Shown here piece after piece: positions 16,684 to 25,721 of a DNA stretch of 64,000 nucleotides (the first letter of the stretch is position 1; the number at the start of each line of letters is the position of its first letter). Source of the stretch: Dyadobacter subterraneus (GTDB lineage Bacteria > Bacteroidota > Bacteroidia > Cytophagales > Spirosomataceae); NCBI RefSeq assembly GCF_015221875.1, contig NZ_JACYGY010000002.1:62001-126000 (forward strand), in the 5' to 3' direction. Position numbers and translations under genes: made by a program. The notes beneath the pieces are model-generated. The model ran no database searches. It worked only from the letters and a program-made list of their open reading frames with translations, and was not told where the DNA came from.

Positions 16684-17637
16684 TTAGCTTCTTACTATTT
16701 CATATTTTTTTCTTAATTCAGTAATCATTTCTTCAGTCATTTTATCCAGCGAATAAGCCGGACGCCATCCCCAATCGGCTCTGGCTTCGGAATCGTCAAT
16801 TTCTTGCGGCCATGATTCAGCGATTGCCTGACGATAATCCGGGTTGTAACTTATTTCAAAATCAGGGATGATCTTACGGATACTTTCGTAAATTTCTTTT
16901 GGTGAAAAGCTCATTCCGGCAAGATTGTAACCCGTTCGAACAGTGATTTTTTCCGCAGGAGCTTCCATCAAACGAACCGTTGCATCCATGGCATCGCTCA
17001 TATAAATCATGGGAAGCGTTGTATCCTCTTTCAGGAAACAATCAAAATGTTCACCTTTTACAGCTTTGTGATAAATGTCAACGGCATAATCCGTAGTACC
17101 TCCGCCCGGCATCGATTGATAACTGATAATTCCCGGATAACGCAATGAGCGAATATCCATTCCGTAACGATTGAAGTAATAATTCGACCAGTTTTCACCA
17201 GCCGCCTTACTGATTCCGTAAACCGTAGATGGATCCAGATAAGAAAACTGATCTGCCGAACCATGCACATGTGATCCAAAAACGGCTATCGAACTCGGAT
17301 AAAATATCTTTTTGACACCATTTTCTCGGGCTACTTCCAGCACATTGAAATAGGTTTGCATATTGATTTGCCAGGTATTCAATGGGTCCTGCTCGCCCTT
17401 TGCAGACAGAATTGCAGCAAGGTGATAAATTTGTGTTATACCGTGACGTTTCACGATTTTATCCAGCGTCTTTCCGTCTGTTGCATCCAACACCTCAAAA
17501 TAATCCTGTCGATCCGAATTTCTTTTTAAGTCAGAAGCAATAACCTGGCTTTCACCATACATACCGCGCAAATATTCCACCAGCACCGATCCAATCTGGC
17601 CATTTGCTCCGATCACTAAAATTCGTTCAGATTTCAT
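16684..17637 (-). CDS. L-threonine 3-dehydrogenase, SDR (epimerase-like) type
   Basis: A 317-residue extended short-chain dehydrogenase. The NAD loop is VIGANGQIGS (8-17) and the catalytic pair is Y140 and K144 in TVYGISKAAGE. Such epimerase-like enzymes are known L-threonine dehydrogenases in several bacteria and in animals, distinct from the zinc-dependent E. coli Tdh. The adjoining kbl and the divergent Lrp-family gene make threonine the likely substrate: threonine is oxidised to 2-amino-3-ketobutyrate, which Kbl then splits. Without that context it could be read as a generic nucleotide-sugar epimerase. Confidence 0.9.
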   Translation of the reverse strand: MKSERILVIGANGQIGSVLVEYLRGMYGESQVIASDLKRNSDRQDYFEVLDATDGKTLDKIVKRHGITQIYHLAAILSAKGEQDPLNTWQINMQTYFNVLEVARENGVKKIFYPSSIAVFGSHVHGSADQFSYLDPSTVYGISKAAGENWSNYYFNRYGMDIRSLRYPGIISYQSMPGGGTTDYAVDIYHKAVKGEHFDCFLKEDTTLPMIYMSDAMDATVRLMEAPAEKITVRTGYNLAGMSFSPKEIYESIRKIIPDFEISYNPDYRQAIAESWPQEIDDSEARADWGWRPAYSLDKMTEEMITELRKKYEIVRS

Positions 17638-17665
17638 ATTCCAAGATATTTACAAAGTATAAATC

Positions 17666-17771
17666 ACTTGCAATTTTGCATTTTAAGATAATATTTTAAA
17701 TTATTGTACTCAATTTCAATAAAGATTACTGTTTGAGTATCAATTGAAAGAAATATTTACTTATTGCAAGT
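17666..17771. promoter_or_regulatory. Inverted repeats in the tdh/lrp divergent promoter region
   Basis: ACTTGCAAT at 17666-17674 faces ATTGCAAGT at 17763-17771; extended by three bases, they agree at 11 of 12 positions. Between them TACTCAA (17707-17713) faces TTGAGTA (17733-17739). The outer pair lies next to each gene's start region and the inner pair is central, a layout expected for Lrp/AsnC oligomer binding that controls both the catabolic operon and the regulator. Confidence 0.5.
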
Positions 17772-17807
17772 AATCTCTATTATAAAAGCAGGAAAAATTA
17801 TGCCATC

Positions 17808-18269
17808 ATGGAAGAAATAGATAAGATCGACACCAAAATTTTACGCATTTTACAAAAGGATGCCAAGAAAACGACGAAGGAAATTGCCAATATTCTCAAC
17901 CTTACTATTTCACCAATTTACGAGCGGATTCGGCGGCTGGAAAATCTGGGATTTATCAAGCAATACGTCGCCATTCTGGATAAAAAATTAATCAACAGAC
18001 CTATTACTACGATCTGTCAGGTTTCTATGCGCTATCATAATGAAGCCTTCATAGAAAAGTTTGAACAGGAAATCCAGAATCTGGATGAGGTGCAGGAATG
18101 TTACCATATGGCGGGGCAAGTGGATTTTCTTTTGAAAATCAATGTCCGAAGTCTGGATGAATATCATGACTTCGTAAAATATAAATTATCCAAAATTGAT
18201 AACATCGGCGTGCTCAACAGTACGTTCGTTTTAAAGGAAATCAAACATACTTCTGAATTTTACATTTGA
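17808..18269 (+). CDS. Lrp/AsnC family transcriptional regulator
   Basis: A 153-residue feast/famine regulator with an N-terminal winged helix (IDKIDTKILRILQKDAKKTT through ISPIYERIRRLENLGFIKQY, about 3-52) and a C-terminal RAM ligand-binding domain (about 65-150, with YHMAGQVDFLLKINV). It is divergent from the tdh-kbl operon, which makes threonine or glycine responsive control of that operon the natural inference. Inverted repeats in the shared promoter region support this. Confidence 0.93.
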   Translation: MEEIDKIDTKILRILQKDAKKTTKEIANILNLTISPIYERIRRLENLGFIKQYVAILDKKLINRPITTICQVSMRYHNEAFIEKFEQEIQNLDEVQECYHMAGQVDFLLKINVRSLDEYHDFVKYKLSKIDNIGVLNSTFVLKEIKHTSEFYI

Positions 18270-18343
18270 GTTTTTAAACGCAGAGTTCGAAAGTTATTTT
18301 GCGCAGAGGTTGGAGAGTTTTATTTTTTGATTTGACAAATAAA

Positions 18344-18370
18344 AAACCCGAAAGGTTATTTTTCGGGTTT
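18344..18370. terminator. Terminator between Lrp gene and the MG2/plug gene
   Basis: AAACCCGAAA (18344-18353) pairs perfectly with TTTCGGGTTT (18361-18370). The A-run just before it gives a T-run for the minus-strand gene ending at 18409. Confidence 0.7.
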
Positions 18371-18408
18371 GGTACTGCACTGGATTTGGGTGGACGACAC
18401 TGTAATAT

Positions 18409-20814
18409 CTATAAGCTTCTTCGTGTTACTTCAAATGAAAATGTTTTGCTGCCAGCCAGGCCGGTTTTTGTAATTCCCTGGATAATTACCCGGTAGCGCC
18501 CCGGTTGATCGGAGGTATAAAAACTTAGCTGCGCTTTTCCTTGCACATCGGTATCGATATCAGGAGCCCAATGCAACAAATTCCTGAAATCCGGAACACG
18601 GCTTTGCAACTTTACCTGAGTGTCGTATTTTGGCTCATAAAATTCTCTTTTAATTTGTGCACCTTCATAGGGTAAAACCAAAACACGTGGATCCATTTCA
18701 AATCCGGCCAAATCTCCCCGGTATGTCGACAAACTCACTATCCCGGTAAAATCTCCCCAGCCAAGATAGTAATGTGCATTCATTAATTCAATCTTTTTTA
18801 CTTTTAATGGATCAAAAGCCATGATTTTATCTGTATTAAAGACCGGAATCCCATCCAGCAAAATCAAAGGATCTGTATTGAAAATGGTTTGAGGAAATAA
18901 TTTATCAACCATCCGGAAATGAAATTCTTTCTGACGTCTCCGCACCATTACACCGCGCACATATTCCCGCATAACTTCTTCCATTGTTGGAAAACGAGTA
19001 AAATCATCCAGGAAATATTTCTCATCCGGAGCACCAAAAAAGGCGATTGAATCCGAAAAAACGTATTTATTTTCCTTATATATTTTTGGTAAAAACGAGT
19101 TGCCTGTCTGCATATTGACGGTCCGTCTCAGCAACTGGTTTTCCAGTTTTTTATCAAAAAAGAAAGATTTCAATCCAACTTTTAAAGGTTGTTTTGAAAA
19201 CGGATTTGCCATTTCAAAACGATAAGTGCTATCCAGACTAAGATTTGTCTGAATCGTTATTTCTTTCGGTCCAAAAAACTCTTTTACTTCAAACCGTATT
19301 GCTCCTGTGGCATCACTTTGGGAAAAATATAATCTGGCAGGAAAATCCGGAGCGGCAAGATAAGTGTTTATTCCACTGGCCGGCTCGTTGGATATGGTAT
19401 TGAAAACCTTACCATAAATAAAATGGCCGTCAAACTCCGGAAGATTAGCATAAGTTACCGGAGTTTTTGAAAAAACATCGTCCCATTTAAATCTGCGCCA
19501 GCCTTGCGTGATCATCAGATTATCAAGGTCGGAGTCAATTTCATTGCTATTTCTTTGGGCATAATATTCCGGTGATTCTACATTTCCCTTCAAATCCGAG
19601 GACAGATATAAATAACTGCTGATATTTTCCTGGTCATCATTTTGAATGGAGTCTGCTAAAAATACCGAAACGGAAAGATTAGACATTTCTGCAATTGTGG
19701 CGTCTGAGTTTGTCGTCAGATCCATAATCACTTTATCCCGCGTATTATATTCCTGCTTGCTTACTTTTCCGTCAACTATAAAATCCTTGGCCGGACGTTT
19801 GAAATAAAGTCTTTCTGAAACCGGTTTTCCCGATGCATTAAAAATTGTGATCTGGTTTATACCCTCTCCTATTTTATTTTTTTCCAAAACAAAAACAGCT
19901 TTTCCCGAGGTCAGCGGTTTTGTTTCTGAATAAATATTTGCCTGATGAGCATGTACAAATAAACTCACATTACTTTCAGAATTTTCCGTTTGCGCAGTTA
20001 CAATTACTTTCACCAGATTCGCCGTAGAATCTTTCACCTGCATTATGTAACCTTGCTCCTGAACTTCCGGAAGTTTGTACGCGTTGATTTTTCCTTTTGA
20101 ATCTTTGATCAAGATCCGGTATTCATTTCCGGCAACAGGTTTGAACATGAAATTGCCAATCCCGAATTTTCTTGGTGAAAACCTGACCAGCGTATCATTA
20201 TTCTGATTGACCAAAACCCCGTTAAAATTAATTCCTTTGCCATCACTCGCCACGGCACGAAATCCGATTTTACTTTCAACATTTCTAACCAACTGGCCAC
20301 CTTCAGGGAAAAACTGGATATCATAAGCTATTTCCTGTTTTTCGTCAGGGTTTGGATCAAATTTGACAAATGGGTTAACAACCGAGATTGTAGTTTCGAA
20401 AAAATAATCCGAACTGAAATTCTTCATCCAGTTGGTATAACATCTTACTTTATAATTCCCGCTTACAACGGAGGAGGGAATAATCAGCGAGCCATTACCC
20501 TTTCCACCTGACAAAGAAAATTTCGTCTGGATTACAGCATTTTGCTCCTTATCCATTACTTCCAGATATGCAATCTTGCTTAAATCCATCAGCTGATTTG
20601 AAGCACCATTCACATCATAGGCTTTAAACCATATGGTTTCACCGACCACATAAAAACTGCGGTCAAGGTGGAGATACAATTTTTCCTGTATAGCCTTTTG
20701 ACTAAACAATTGAAATTTCTTTTCAATCTCAGACAAATTGTTATCCTGTCCTTTTCCCAAATATGGAAAAGATAACAAGCTGAGGACTAACCATAGGAAT
20801 CGTTTGCAATTCAC
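18409..20814 (-). CDS. Large exported MG2 / TonB-plug-like protein
   Basis: An 801-residue protein with a signal peptide (about 1-22). The region after it, EKLYLHLDRSFYVVGETIWF, is the macroglobulin MG2-type domain often seen in Bacteroidota. Near 415 is LMITQGWRRFKWDDVF, a recurrent motif in this group. Residues 640-700 (PLILLDGIPVFNTDKI through GIVSLSTYRGD) resemble a TonB-receptor plug, but no beta-barrel follows. Residues 749-790 (WAPDIDTDVQGKAQLSFYTS) resemble the alpha-2-macroglobulin family's WxP region. It is the last gene of a four-gene operon with a TonB receptor and a DUF4249 protein. It has no CXEQ thioester, so it is probably not a protease trap; a role as a surface or periplasmic partner of the receptor is inferred. 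Confidence 0.78.
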   Translation of the reverse strand: MNCKRFLWLVLSLLSFPYLGKGQDNNLSEIEKKFQLFSQKAIQEKLYLHLDRSFYVVGETIWFKAYDVNGASNQLMDLSKIAYLEVMDKEQNAVIQTKFSLSGGKGNGSLIIPSSVVSGNYKVRCYTNWMKNFSSDYFFETTISVVNPFVKFDPNPDEKQEIAYDIQFFPEGGQLVRNVESKIGFRAVASDGKGINFNGVLVNQNNDTLVRFSPRKFGIGNFMFKPVAGNEYRILIKDSKGKINAYKLPEVQEQGYIMQVKDSTANLVKVIVTAQTENSESNVSLFVHAHQANIYSETKPLTSGKAVFVLEKNKIGEGINQITIFNASGKPVSERLYFKRPAKDFIVDGKVSKQEYNTRDKVIMDLTTNSDATIAEMSNLSVSVFLADSIQNDDQENISSYLYLSSDLKGNVESPEYYAQRNSNEIDSDLDNLMITQGWRRFKWDDVFSKTPVTYANLPEFDGHFIYGKVFNTISNEPASGINTYLAAPDFPARLYFSQSDATGAIRFEVKEFFGPKEITIQTNLSLDSTYRFEMANPFSKQPLKVGLKSFFFDKKLENQLLRRTVNMQTGNSFLPKIYKENKYVFSDSIAFFGAPDEKYFLDDFTRFPTMEEVMREYVRGVMVRRRQKEFHFRMVDKLFPQTIFNTDPLILLDGIPVFNTDKIMAFDPLKVKKIELMNAHYYLGWGDFTGIVSLSTYRGDLAGFEMDPRVLVLPYEGAQIKREFYEPKYDTQVKLQSRVPDFRNLLHWAPDIDTDVQGKAQLSFYTSDQPGRYRVIIQGITKTGLAGSKTFSFEVTRRSL

Positions 20815-20838
20815 GTTTTGATATCGTTATGGTAAAAA

Positions 20839-21963
20839 TTATTGCCAAAAAGAAGGTTTTGTCGTTGTGCCTCCCTGCGCTCTGCAATCCGCACAGGCAG
20901 CATTACTATAAAGAACTGAATCCGGTCTTGTTCCCGTAAAATTTAAAAGAACTTCACCCGGAGTTGAATTCATCGCTTCGGATATTGTCAAAGTATCAGG
21001 TCTGGCGCAGGTTGGATACGCACCTAACCCTGGTGATATAAATATTCTTTTGGTCTGCTCCACGGATGCGCTGAAATAGCCAAAAACCAACTCTTTCGAA
21101 TCTGTTACACATTTAAAATTTCCGGTAACCTGTGAAGGCAGCGGATCAAATAAACTGCCTGTTCCTTCGGTTGTTTTGGCCAGGCTTGTCCAGTATTCAA
21201 AAGCATCCTGCGTCAATCCATATTGTTTTACCAGAATACTATATTTGATATAAAGTTTATTGGTAGAAACCGGAACCACAGTCAGCGGAAGATCTTTTAT
21301 AATATCCTGCGACAATTTAATTGTAGAACCCAACAGAATATTCCCGGATTTGATTGTCCGCCAGCAAGTGTTAACATTCTCTCTTCTGGAAATAATTTGC
21401 TTGTTAACAACTTCCAGTCCCGAATAAAAAGCAGAACGATATTCCCAGGTTTCTTCAAATTTCCAGCGGTAAAACCGGGTAAGATTTTTTGGATCATGCG
21501 TGTTGACATACATAACGCCTCCCTCCTGGCGACTGTCATATTTATAAGCTACGCTGTCGATCGGTGGGGTGCTTTTTACCTCAACATAATCCGAAACATA
21601 TTCTTTTCCGTTTGCTGTTTTGATATGAAGACGGTATTTCCCGGTTACATTAAAATTTTGATGTGGCAGATAATACGATCCGTTTCCTTCCTCAACAAAA
21701 TTGTAAGTCTGCCCTTTTTCCTCCTCCGCTGTAATTATAGCCCCAACTTCATTCAAAACAGCTTCCGTGGCGGTCGAACTTTGCGTATGGCTTAAATTAA
21801 TCCTGCTGGTGTCGGAGCCCATGTTTAAAAACCCGTCAATAACCAGATATTTTGCATCTGAATTAACTTCCGGCGGAGAAAATGGCTCCACGCAGCTATA
21901 CAGCAAAAGCAAAGATGCGATGAAACCAATTGCCAATACGCAGTACTTATTTATCCTGTTCAT
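20839..21963 (-). CDS. DUF4249 family lipoprotein
   Basis: The start is placed at 21963 because residues from there form a lipoprotein signal (MNRINKYCVLAIGFIASLLL, then LYSC) and the ATG is one base from the TAA of the upstream TonB receptor gene; a longer frame to 22029 would overlap the receptor and bury the signal. The 374-residue product has the DUF4249 pattern: VEPFSPPEVNSDAKYLVIDG near the lipid cysteine, a TNGK-like KTANGKEYVSDYVEVK strand region, and a C-terminal CAR-PDT and CADCRAQGG cysteine pair. The family is surface or periplasmic, function unknown, and is routinely encoded after TonB-dependent receptors. Confidence 0.87.
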   Translation of the reverse strand: MNRINKYCVLAIGFIASLLLLYSCVEPFSPPEVNSDAKYLVIDGFLNMGSDTSRINLSHTQSSTATEAVLNEVGAIITAEEEKGQTYNFVEEGNGSYYLPHQNFNVTGKYRLHIKTANGKEYVSDYVEVKSTPPIDSVAYKYDSRQEGGVMYVNTHDPKNLTRFYRWKFEETWEYRSAFYSGLEVVNKQIISRRENVNTCWRTIKSGNILLGSTIKLSQDIIKDLPLTVVPVSTNKLYIKYSILVKQYGLTQDAFEYWTSLAKTTEGTGSLFDPLPSQVTGNFKCVTDSKELVFGYFSASVEQTKRIFISPGLGAYPTCARPDTLTISEAMNSTPGEVLLNFTGTRPDSVLYSNAACADCRAQGGTTTKPSFWQ

Positions 21964-21964
21964 T

Positions 21965-24736
21965 TTAAAATCTGAAATTATAGGTAATTGTCGGAATCGG
22001 CCGTCCGAAAATCGAAAGCTGATAACCATTTACCTGTCCATTTACGGTCTGGAAATAAACAGAAGACGGGTTTTTCCGACCTAATAAATTATATACCGCG
22101 AGTGTCCATGAACTATGCGCCAGCTTTTTCACGCGGTGATTTCCCTCAATATTTACTGCCAGATCCGCCCGGTAATAATCAGGAATTCTAAATTGATTTC
22201 TGTCTGCATAATAAACCCGCTCCGCCCCATCGATAATATATTTACCAATTGGTGGTGTGTAAGGACGACCTGTACTGTACGTAAAGTTGAACGAAACACT
22301 AAACCGGTGGGTAAATCTATAATTGGTGATCATCGTAAAATCGTGCGGTTTGTCATAGTTGCTCGGATAATAATTTCCTTTATTCGGAGCATCAGGAGAA
22401 TCGCGGTCCAGGGCGCGTAAAAGTGTCCGGGAATAGGTATAACCAATCCAGCCATTCAGCTTTCCGGTCATTTTCTTAACCATTAATTCAACACCGTACG
22501 CTTTACCCTGGGTACCCAAAACGGCAGCTTCAATCCGCGGATTCATAATCAGCGAATCGCCACCTTTGTAATCAAGGAAATTGTGGATCTTTTTGTAATA
22601 CCCTTCCAAAGAAACTTCAACTTTATTTCCTCTCAGGTTTTTATATAGCCCGACAGAAAGCTGATCTCCGGTTTGTGGTTTGATAAACTGATCACTAAGT
22701 TTCCAGATATCTGTTGGAGAAACCGTCATCGTATTGGTCAGCAAATGTATGTACTGACGCAACGTGTTATAACTTACTTTCAGCGCCAGATTGTCATAAA
22801 TCGTGTAGCGCATGGAAAGCCTGTATTCCGGTCCACCGTAACCTTTAATCTTTTTTCCGGAAGCATATGTCTGTGTTCCGTCTTCATAAATTTTGTCAAT
22901 TGGATAGCCGGCAACATATTTATTCACCGTTCTTGGTCCGAGATATTGATAAAAAGAATAACGCAAACCTGCGTTGATGGAAAGACGTGGATTTACTTCA
23001 AATTTATCTTCAATATAAAGCGCACTTTCCAAAGCCTGCTCCTGCTGCAAATGATCTTCTATGACCAGTGATTGTTCACCGCGTGGCGTAAAAGATCCCG
23101 GATGGAGTTTGTAATAAACAGAACTCAAACCAAAATTCAGGGTATGTTTTGGATGCAGAATGTAATTAAAATCCGCTTTGAATTGCGACTGGTTAATATC
23201 AAATTTCAAATCAAAAGCATTGAGCGGCAAACCCTGGCTTTCCATATGATATTTGTACTGGCTATGCGTTGCCGTAAATTCACTGTAAAGGCGGGAATTG
23301 AAGGTATGTTTCCATTTAATTGCGCCAAGCTGGTTTTGATACGAATAAGTAGTATCTCCAAATAATCTGAATTTATCTTTACTCATGTAAGCCGTCAACA
23401 GAATACTGTTTTTCTGATTAATTTCATGACTGATCTGCAAGTTCAGATCGTAAAAATTGGCGGCACTTTTATTGTATTTGTTATCATCCAGACGTTTTAA
23501 TATCCAGTTTGAATATGTTGAACGGCCACCCAGAATAAAGGAAGTTTTATCTTTTATAATCGGACCTTCTACGGTAAGTCGTCCAGTTACCAAACCAATT
23601 CCACCCGATGCTACAAATTTCTTTTTATTTCCATCACGACTATTGATATCCAATACAGATGATAATCTGCCGCCGTATTTCGACGGAATCGTACTTTTAT
23701 ACAATTCAACATCTTTTAAAACATCGGGATTGAAAGCAGAGAAAAACCCGAAAAGATGAGATGGATTGTAAATCACAGCATCATTAAAAAGAATCAGGTT
23801 TTGATCTGTTGATCCTCCGCGCACATTTAAACCTGTACTGTTTTCTCCAACTGATTTTACGCCTGGAAGTGTTAAAACTGTTCTTAATAAATCTGTTTCG
23901 CCAAAAACAGTCGGTACCTGTTTCAGGTTTTTGATCGTCAGTTTTACCTGACCCATATCTGTGCTCACCACATTTTTATCCATTCCTGCTTTCACAGAAA
24001 CTTCTTTCAGTGCGATCACACTTTCACGCATTTCGATATCCAGTTTCCCGTCCGAGTAAAGAATTACCTGACGCTGGGTTTCGCGCATACCAAAACTTTT
24101 GATTTTCAGTTTTTGCTTGCCACGTGGAATCGTTAAGGAATAAAATCCAAGCGCATCGGTTGAAACGCCGATGGAAGGTGTTTCAATAAAAACAGCGGCA
24201 CCGATAACAGGTTCACCCGTAATGGCGCTGCGGACATAACCAGTTATAGTAGAATTGCCAGGAGGAATTTTATAACGTTTGACTCCAATTTCATGCACCT
24301 TACTTTCTGCTGTTGAAAGCAGTTTTTCCTGTGCGTCATTATCCGGCCCGACATAGGCGACCGGCTCGGATGCGTCGCCGCTGTTGGGATTAAACAAACC
24401 AGGCTGTAATTGTGTGATGATCCGTTGGCCTTCGGTTATGTACACACGTTTCCCGGCATCGAGCGCATATGTAAAATCCGACCCACGAAAAACCTGGTCG
24501 AGAACAGTCCGTATCGTTTGATCTTTTACATCCAGATCGATTGTAAGGCTGTCGAATCGGGCAGCATCATAATAGAAGAAATAGCCGGTCTGTTTTTCCA
24601 CATCTTTGACAAAATCGTTAAAACGTGCAGAATCCAGATGGATCGTGATACGTGGTTCTGCGACGTTCTGCCCCCTGGCTAGCTGAGAGAAAAAAAGTAT
24701 GCAGATAAGAATCGTAAAGTTTCTGAATATTTTCAT
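21965..24736 (-). CDS. TonB-dependent outer-membrane receptor with STN and carboxypeptidase-regulatory domains
   Basis: A 923-residue receptor: signal peptide 1-22, STN domain about 30-95 (ITIHLDSARFNDFVKDVEKQ), carboxypeptidase regulatory-like domain about 163-245 (ITGYVRSAITGEPVIGAAVF), plug about 265-375 (GGSTDQNLILFNDAVIYNPS), and a barrel to the terminal phenylalanine (TITYNFRF). STN domains usually signal to a FecR-type anti-sigma factor, but no FecR or sigma gene is nearby. It overlaps the upstream unknown gene by four bases (ATGA) and is one base from the DUF4249 start, so four genes are tightly coupled. It probably imports a ligand through TonB; the substrate is not predictable. Confidence 0.93.
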   Translation of the reverse strand: MKIFRNFTILICILFFSQLARGQNVAEPRITIHLDSARFNDFVKDVEKQTGYFFYYDAARFDSLTIDLDVKDQTIRTVLDQVFRGSDFTYALDAGKRVYITEGQRIITQLQPGLFNPNSGDASEPVAYVGPDNDAQEKLLSTAESKVHEIGVKRYKIPPGNSTITGYVRSAITGEPVIGAAVFIETPSIGVSTDALGFYSLTIPRGKQKLKIKSFGMRETQRQVILYSDGKLDIEMRESVIALKEVSVKAGMDKNVVSTDMGQVKLTIKNLKQVPTVFGETDLLRTVLTLPGVKSVGENSTGLNVRGGSTDQNLILFNDAVIYNPSHLFGFFSAFNPDVLKDVELYKSTIPSKYGGRLSSVLDINSRDGNKKKFVASGGIGLVTGRLTVEGPIIKDKTSFILGGRSTYSNWILKRLDDNKYNKSAANFYDLNLQISHEINQKNSILLTAYMSKDKFRLFGDTTYSYQNQLGAIKWKHTFNSRLYSEFTATHSQYKYHMESQGLPLNAFDLKFDINQSQFKADFNYILHPKHTLNFGLSSVYYKLHPGSFTPRGEQSLVIEDHLQQEQALESALYIEDKFEVNPRLSINAGLRYSFYQYLGPRTVNKYVAGYPIDKIYEDGTQTYASGKKIKGYGGPEYRLSMRYTIYDNLALKVSYNTLRQYIHLLTNTMTVSPTDIWKLSDQFIKPQTGDQLSVGLYKNLRGNKVEVSLEGYYKKIHNFLDYKGGDSLIMNPRIEAAVLGTQGKAYGVELMVKKMTGKLNGWIGYTYSRTLLRALDRDSPDAPNKGNYYPSNYDKPHDFTMITNYRFTHRFSVSFNFTYSTGRPYTPPIGKYIIDGAERVYYADRNQFRIPDYYRADLAVNIEGNHRVKKLAHSSWTLAVYNLLGRKNPSSVYFQTVNGQVNGYQLSIFGRPIPTITYNFRF

Positions 24737-25467
24737 TGTTTAGTTAATTCGTCATAGCGTGCAACCATCGTTACTATTGCTCTTTCACGATCCTTCCGAA
24801 ATTTGATATTTTGCTCACGCAAAGCCTTACGTAATTCTGCTTTCTGCCCAGGAAAAAGTCTCGTTATTGACTTTCGGGTATGTACGCCGTTATATTTACC
24901 GTTTGCATAGACATAGTAAAAATTCTTTTGCGGAAATAAAGCGATGACTTTCTTTTCATTAATTTTTTCCTGACGCTGTTTTATTCTGCGAGCCAGCGTT
25001 TTTGTTTTTCCGTTATAAATAAGATCGTAGTAACCCGTCGGCATCTCGGGATTGATGTCTTTCCCGGATTTCAGATTCAGATAATTGTGATCGTAAATGA
25101 TAAAAAAACCGACTTTGGGCGTTTGAAGAATTATGGGTTCAAAACCATTAATATGTTTTATAACCAGCTCATCCTTAACGATATCGTACAACATAGGAAT
25201 ACTATCGTAACGTTGACCATCATAAAAAACAGCTCCTTTTTCATATTTTCTGTCAATGAAAAACTGATGTTCATCTTCTCGTGAATCATATATATAATAG
25301 AGGCGTCCGTTATAAAGATTTTGGGCTTCTTTTGTCGCTGACCGGTAAAGCGATAAGGGATATTCCGGAACGTTATCCGGTACAGTAGGTTGTAAAGCAG
25401 CTATTTGCCCATAAGTGCTACCGGCAATATGATAAATCAGAAAAAAGCAGATAGTAAAAATTCTCAT
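24733..25467 (-). CDS. Exported protein of unknown function, first gene of the TonB operon
   Basis: I do not recognise this 244-residue protein. It has a signal peptide (residues 1-20, ending STYGQ), a tyrosine-rich beta segment (LYNGRLYYIYDSREDEHQFF), a middle stretch rich in Y, D and K, and a strongly basic C-terminal helix (QKAELRKALREQNIKFRKDRERAIV). It is probably periplasmic. Its stop overlaps the receptor ATG by four bases, so it is made together with the receptor. It has neither FecR features nor a transmembrane segment after the signal, so it is not an obvious anti-sigma partner for the STN domain. Confidence 0.75.
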   Translation of the reverse strand: MRIFTICFFLIYHIAGSTYGQIAALQPTVPDNVPEYPLSLYRSATKEAQNLYNGRLYYIYDSREDEHQFFIDRKYEKGAVFYDGQRYDSIPMLYDIVKDELVIKHINGFEPIILQTPKVGFFIIYDHNYLNLKSGKDINPEMPTGYYDLIYNGKTKTLARRIKQRQEKINEKKVIALFPQKNFYYVYANGKYNGVHTRKSITRLFPGQKAELRKALREQNIKFRKDRERAIVTMVARYDELTKQ

Positions 25468-25721
25468 ATAGCGATATCACTTTAAACTCCGTACGAAGCA
25501 AACCCGGCATTTGTGGCAAAAATCTTTTTATGTGTTAAAGGTATTAAAATTAGTTACTTACTTTATACTTGATGGATTTATTTCCGAAACGGATAAAATC
25601 TTAATTCAGCACCATTCCATAAAAATCCACCACTTCGCTACCCAAATTTGCTGAATGATCCTAACTTTGATGCTGGAAATGAACACACTTTCATTCAATC
25701 TCTCATATACCAATATTATTC

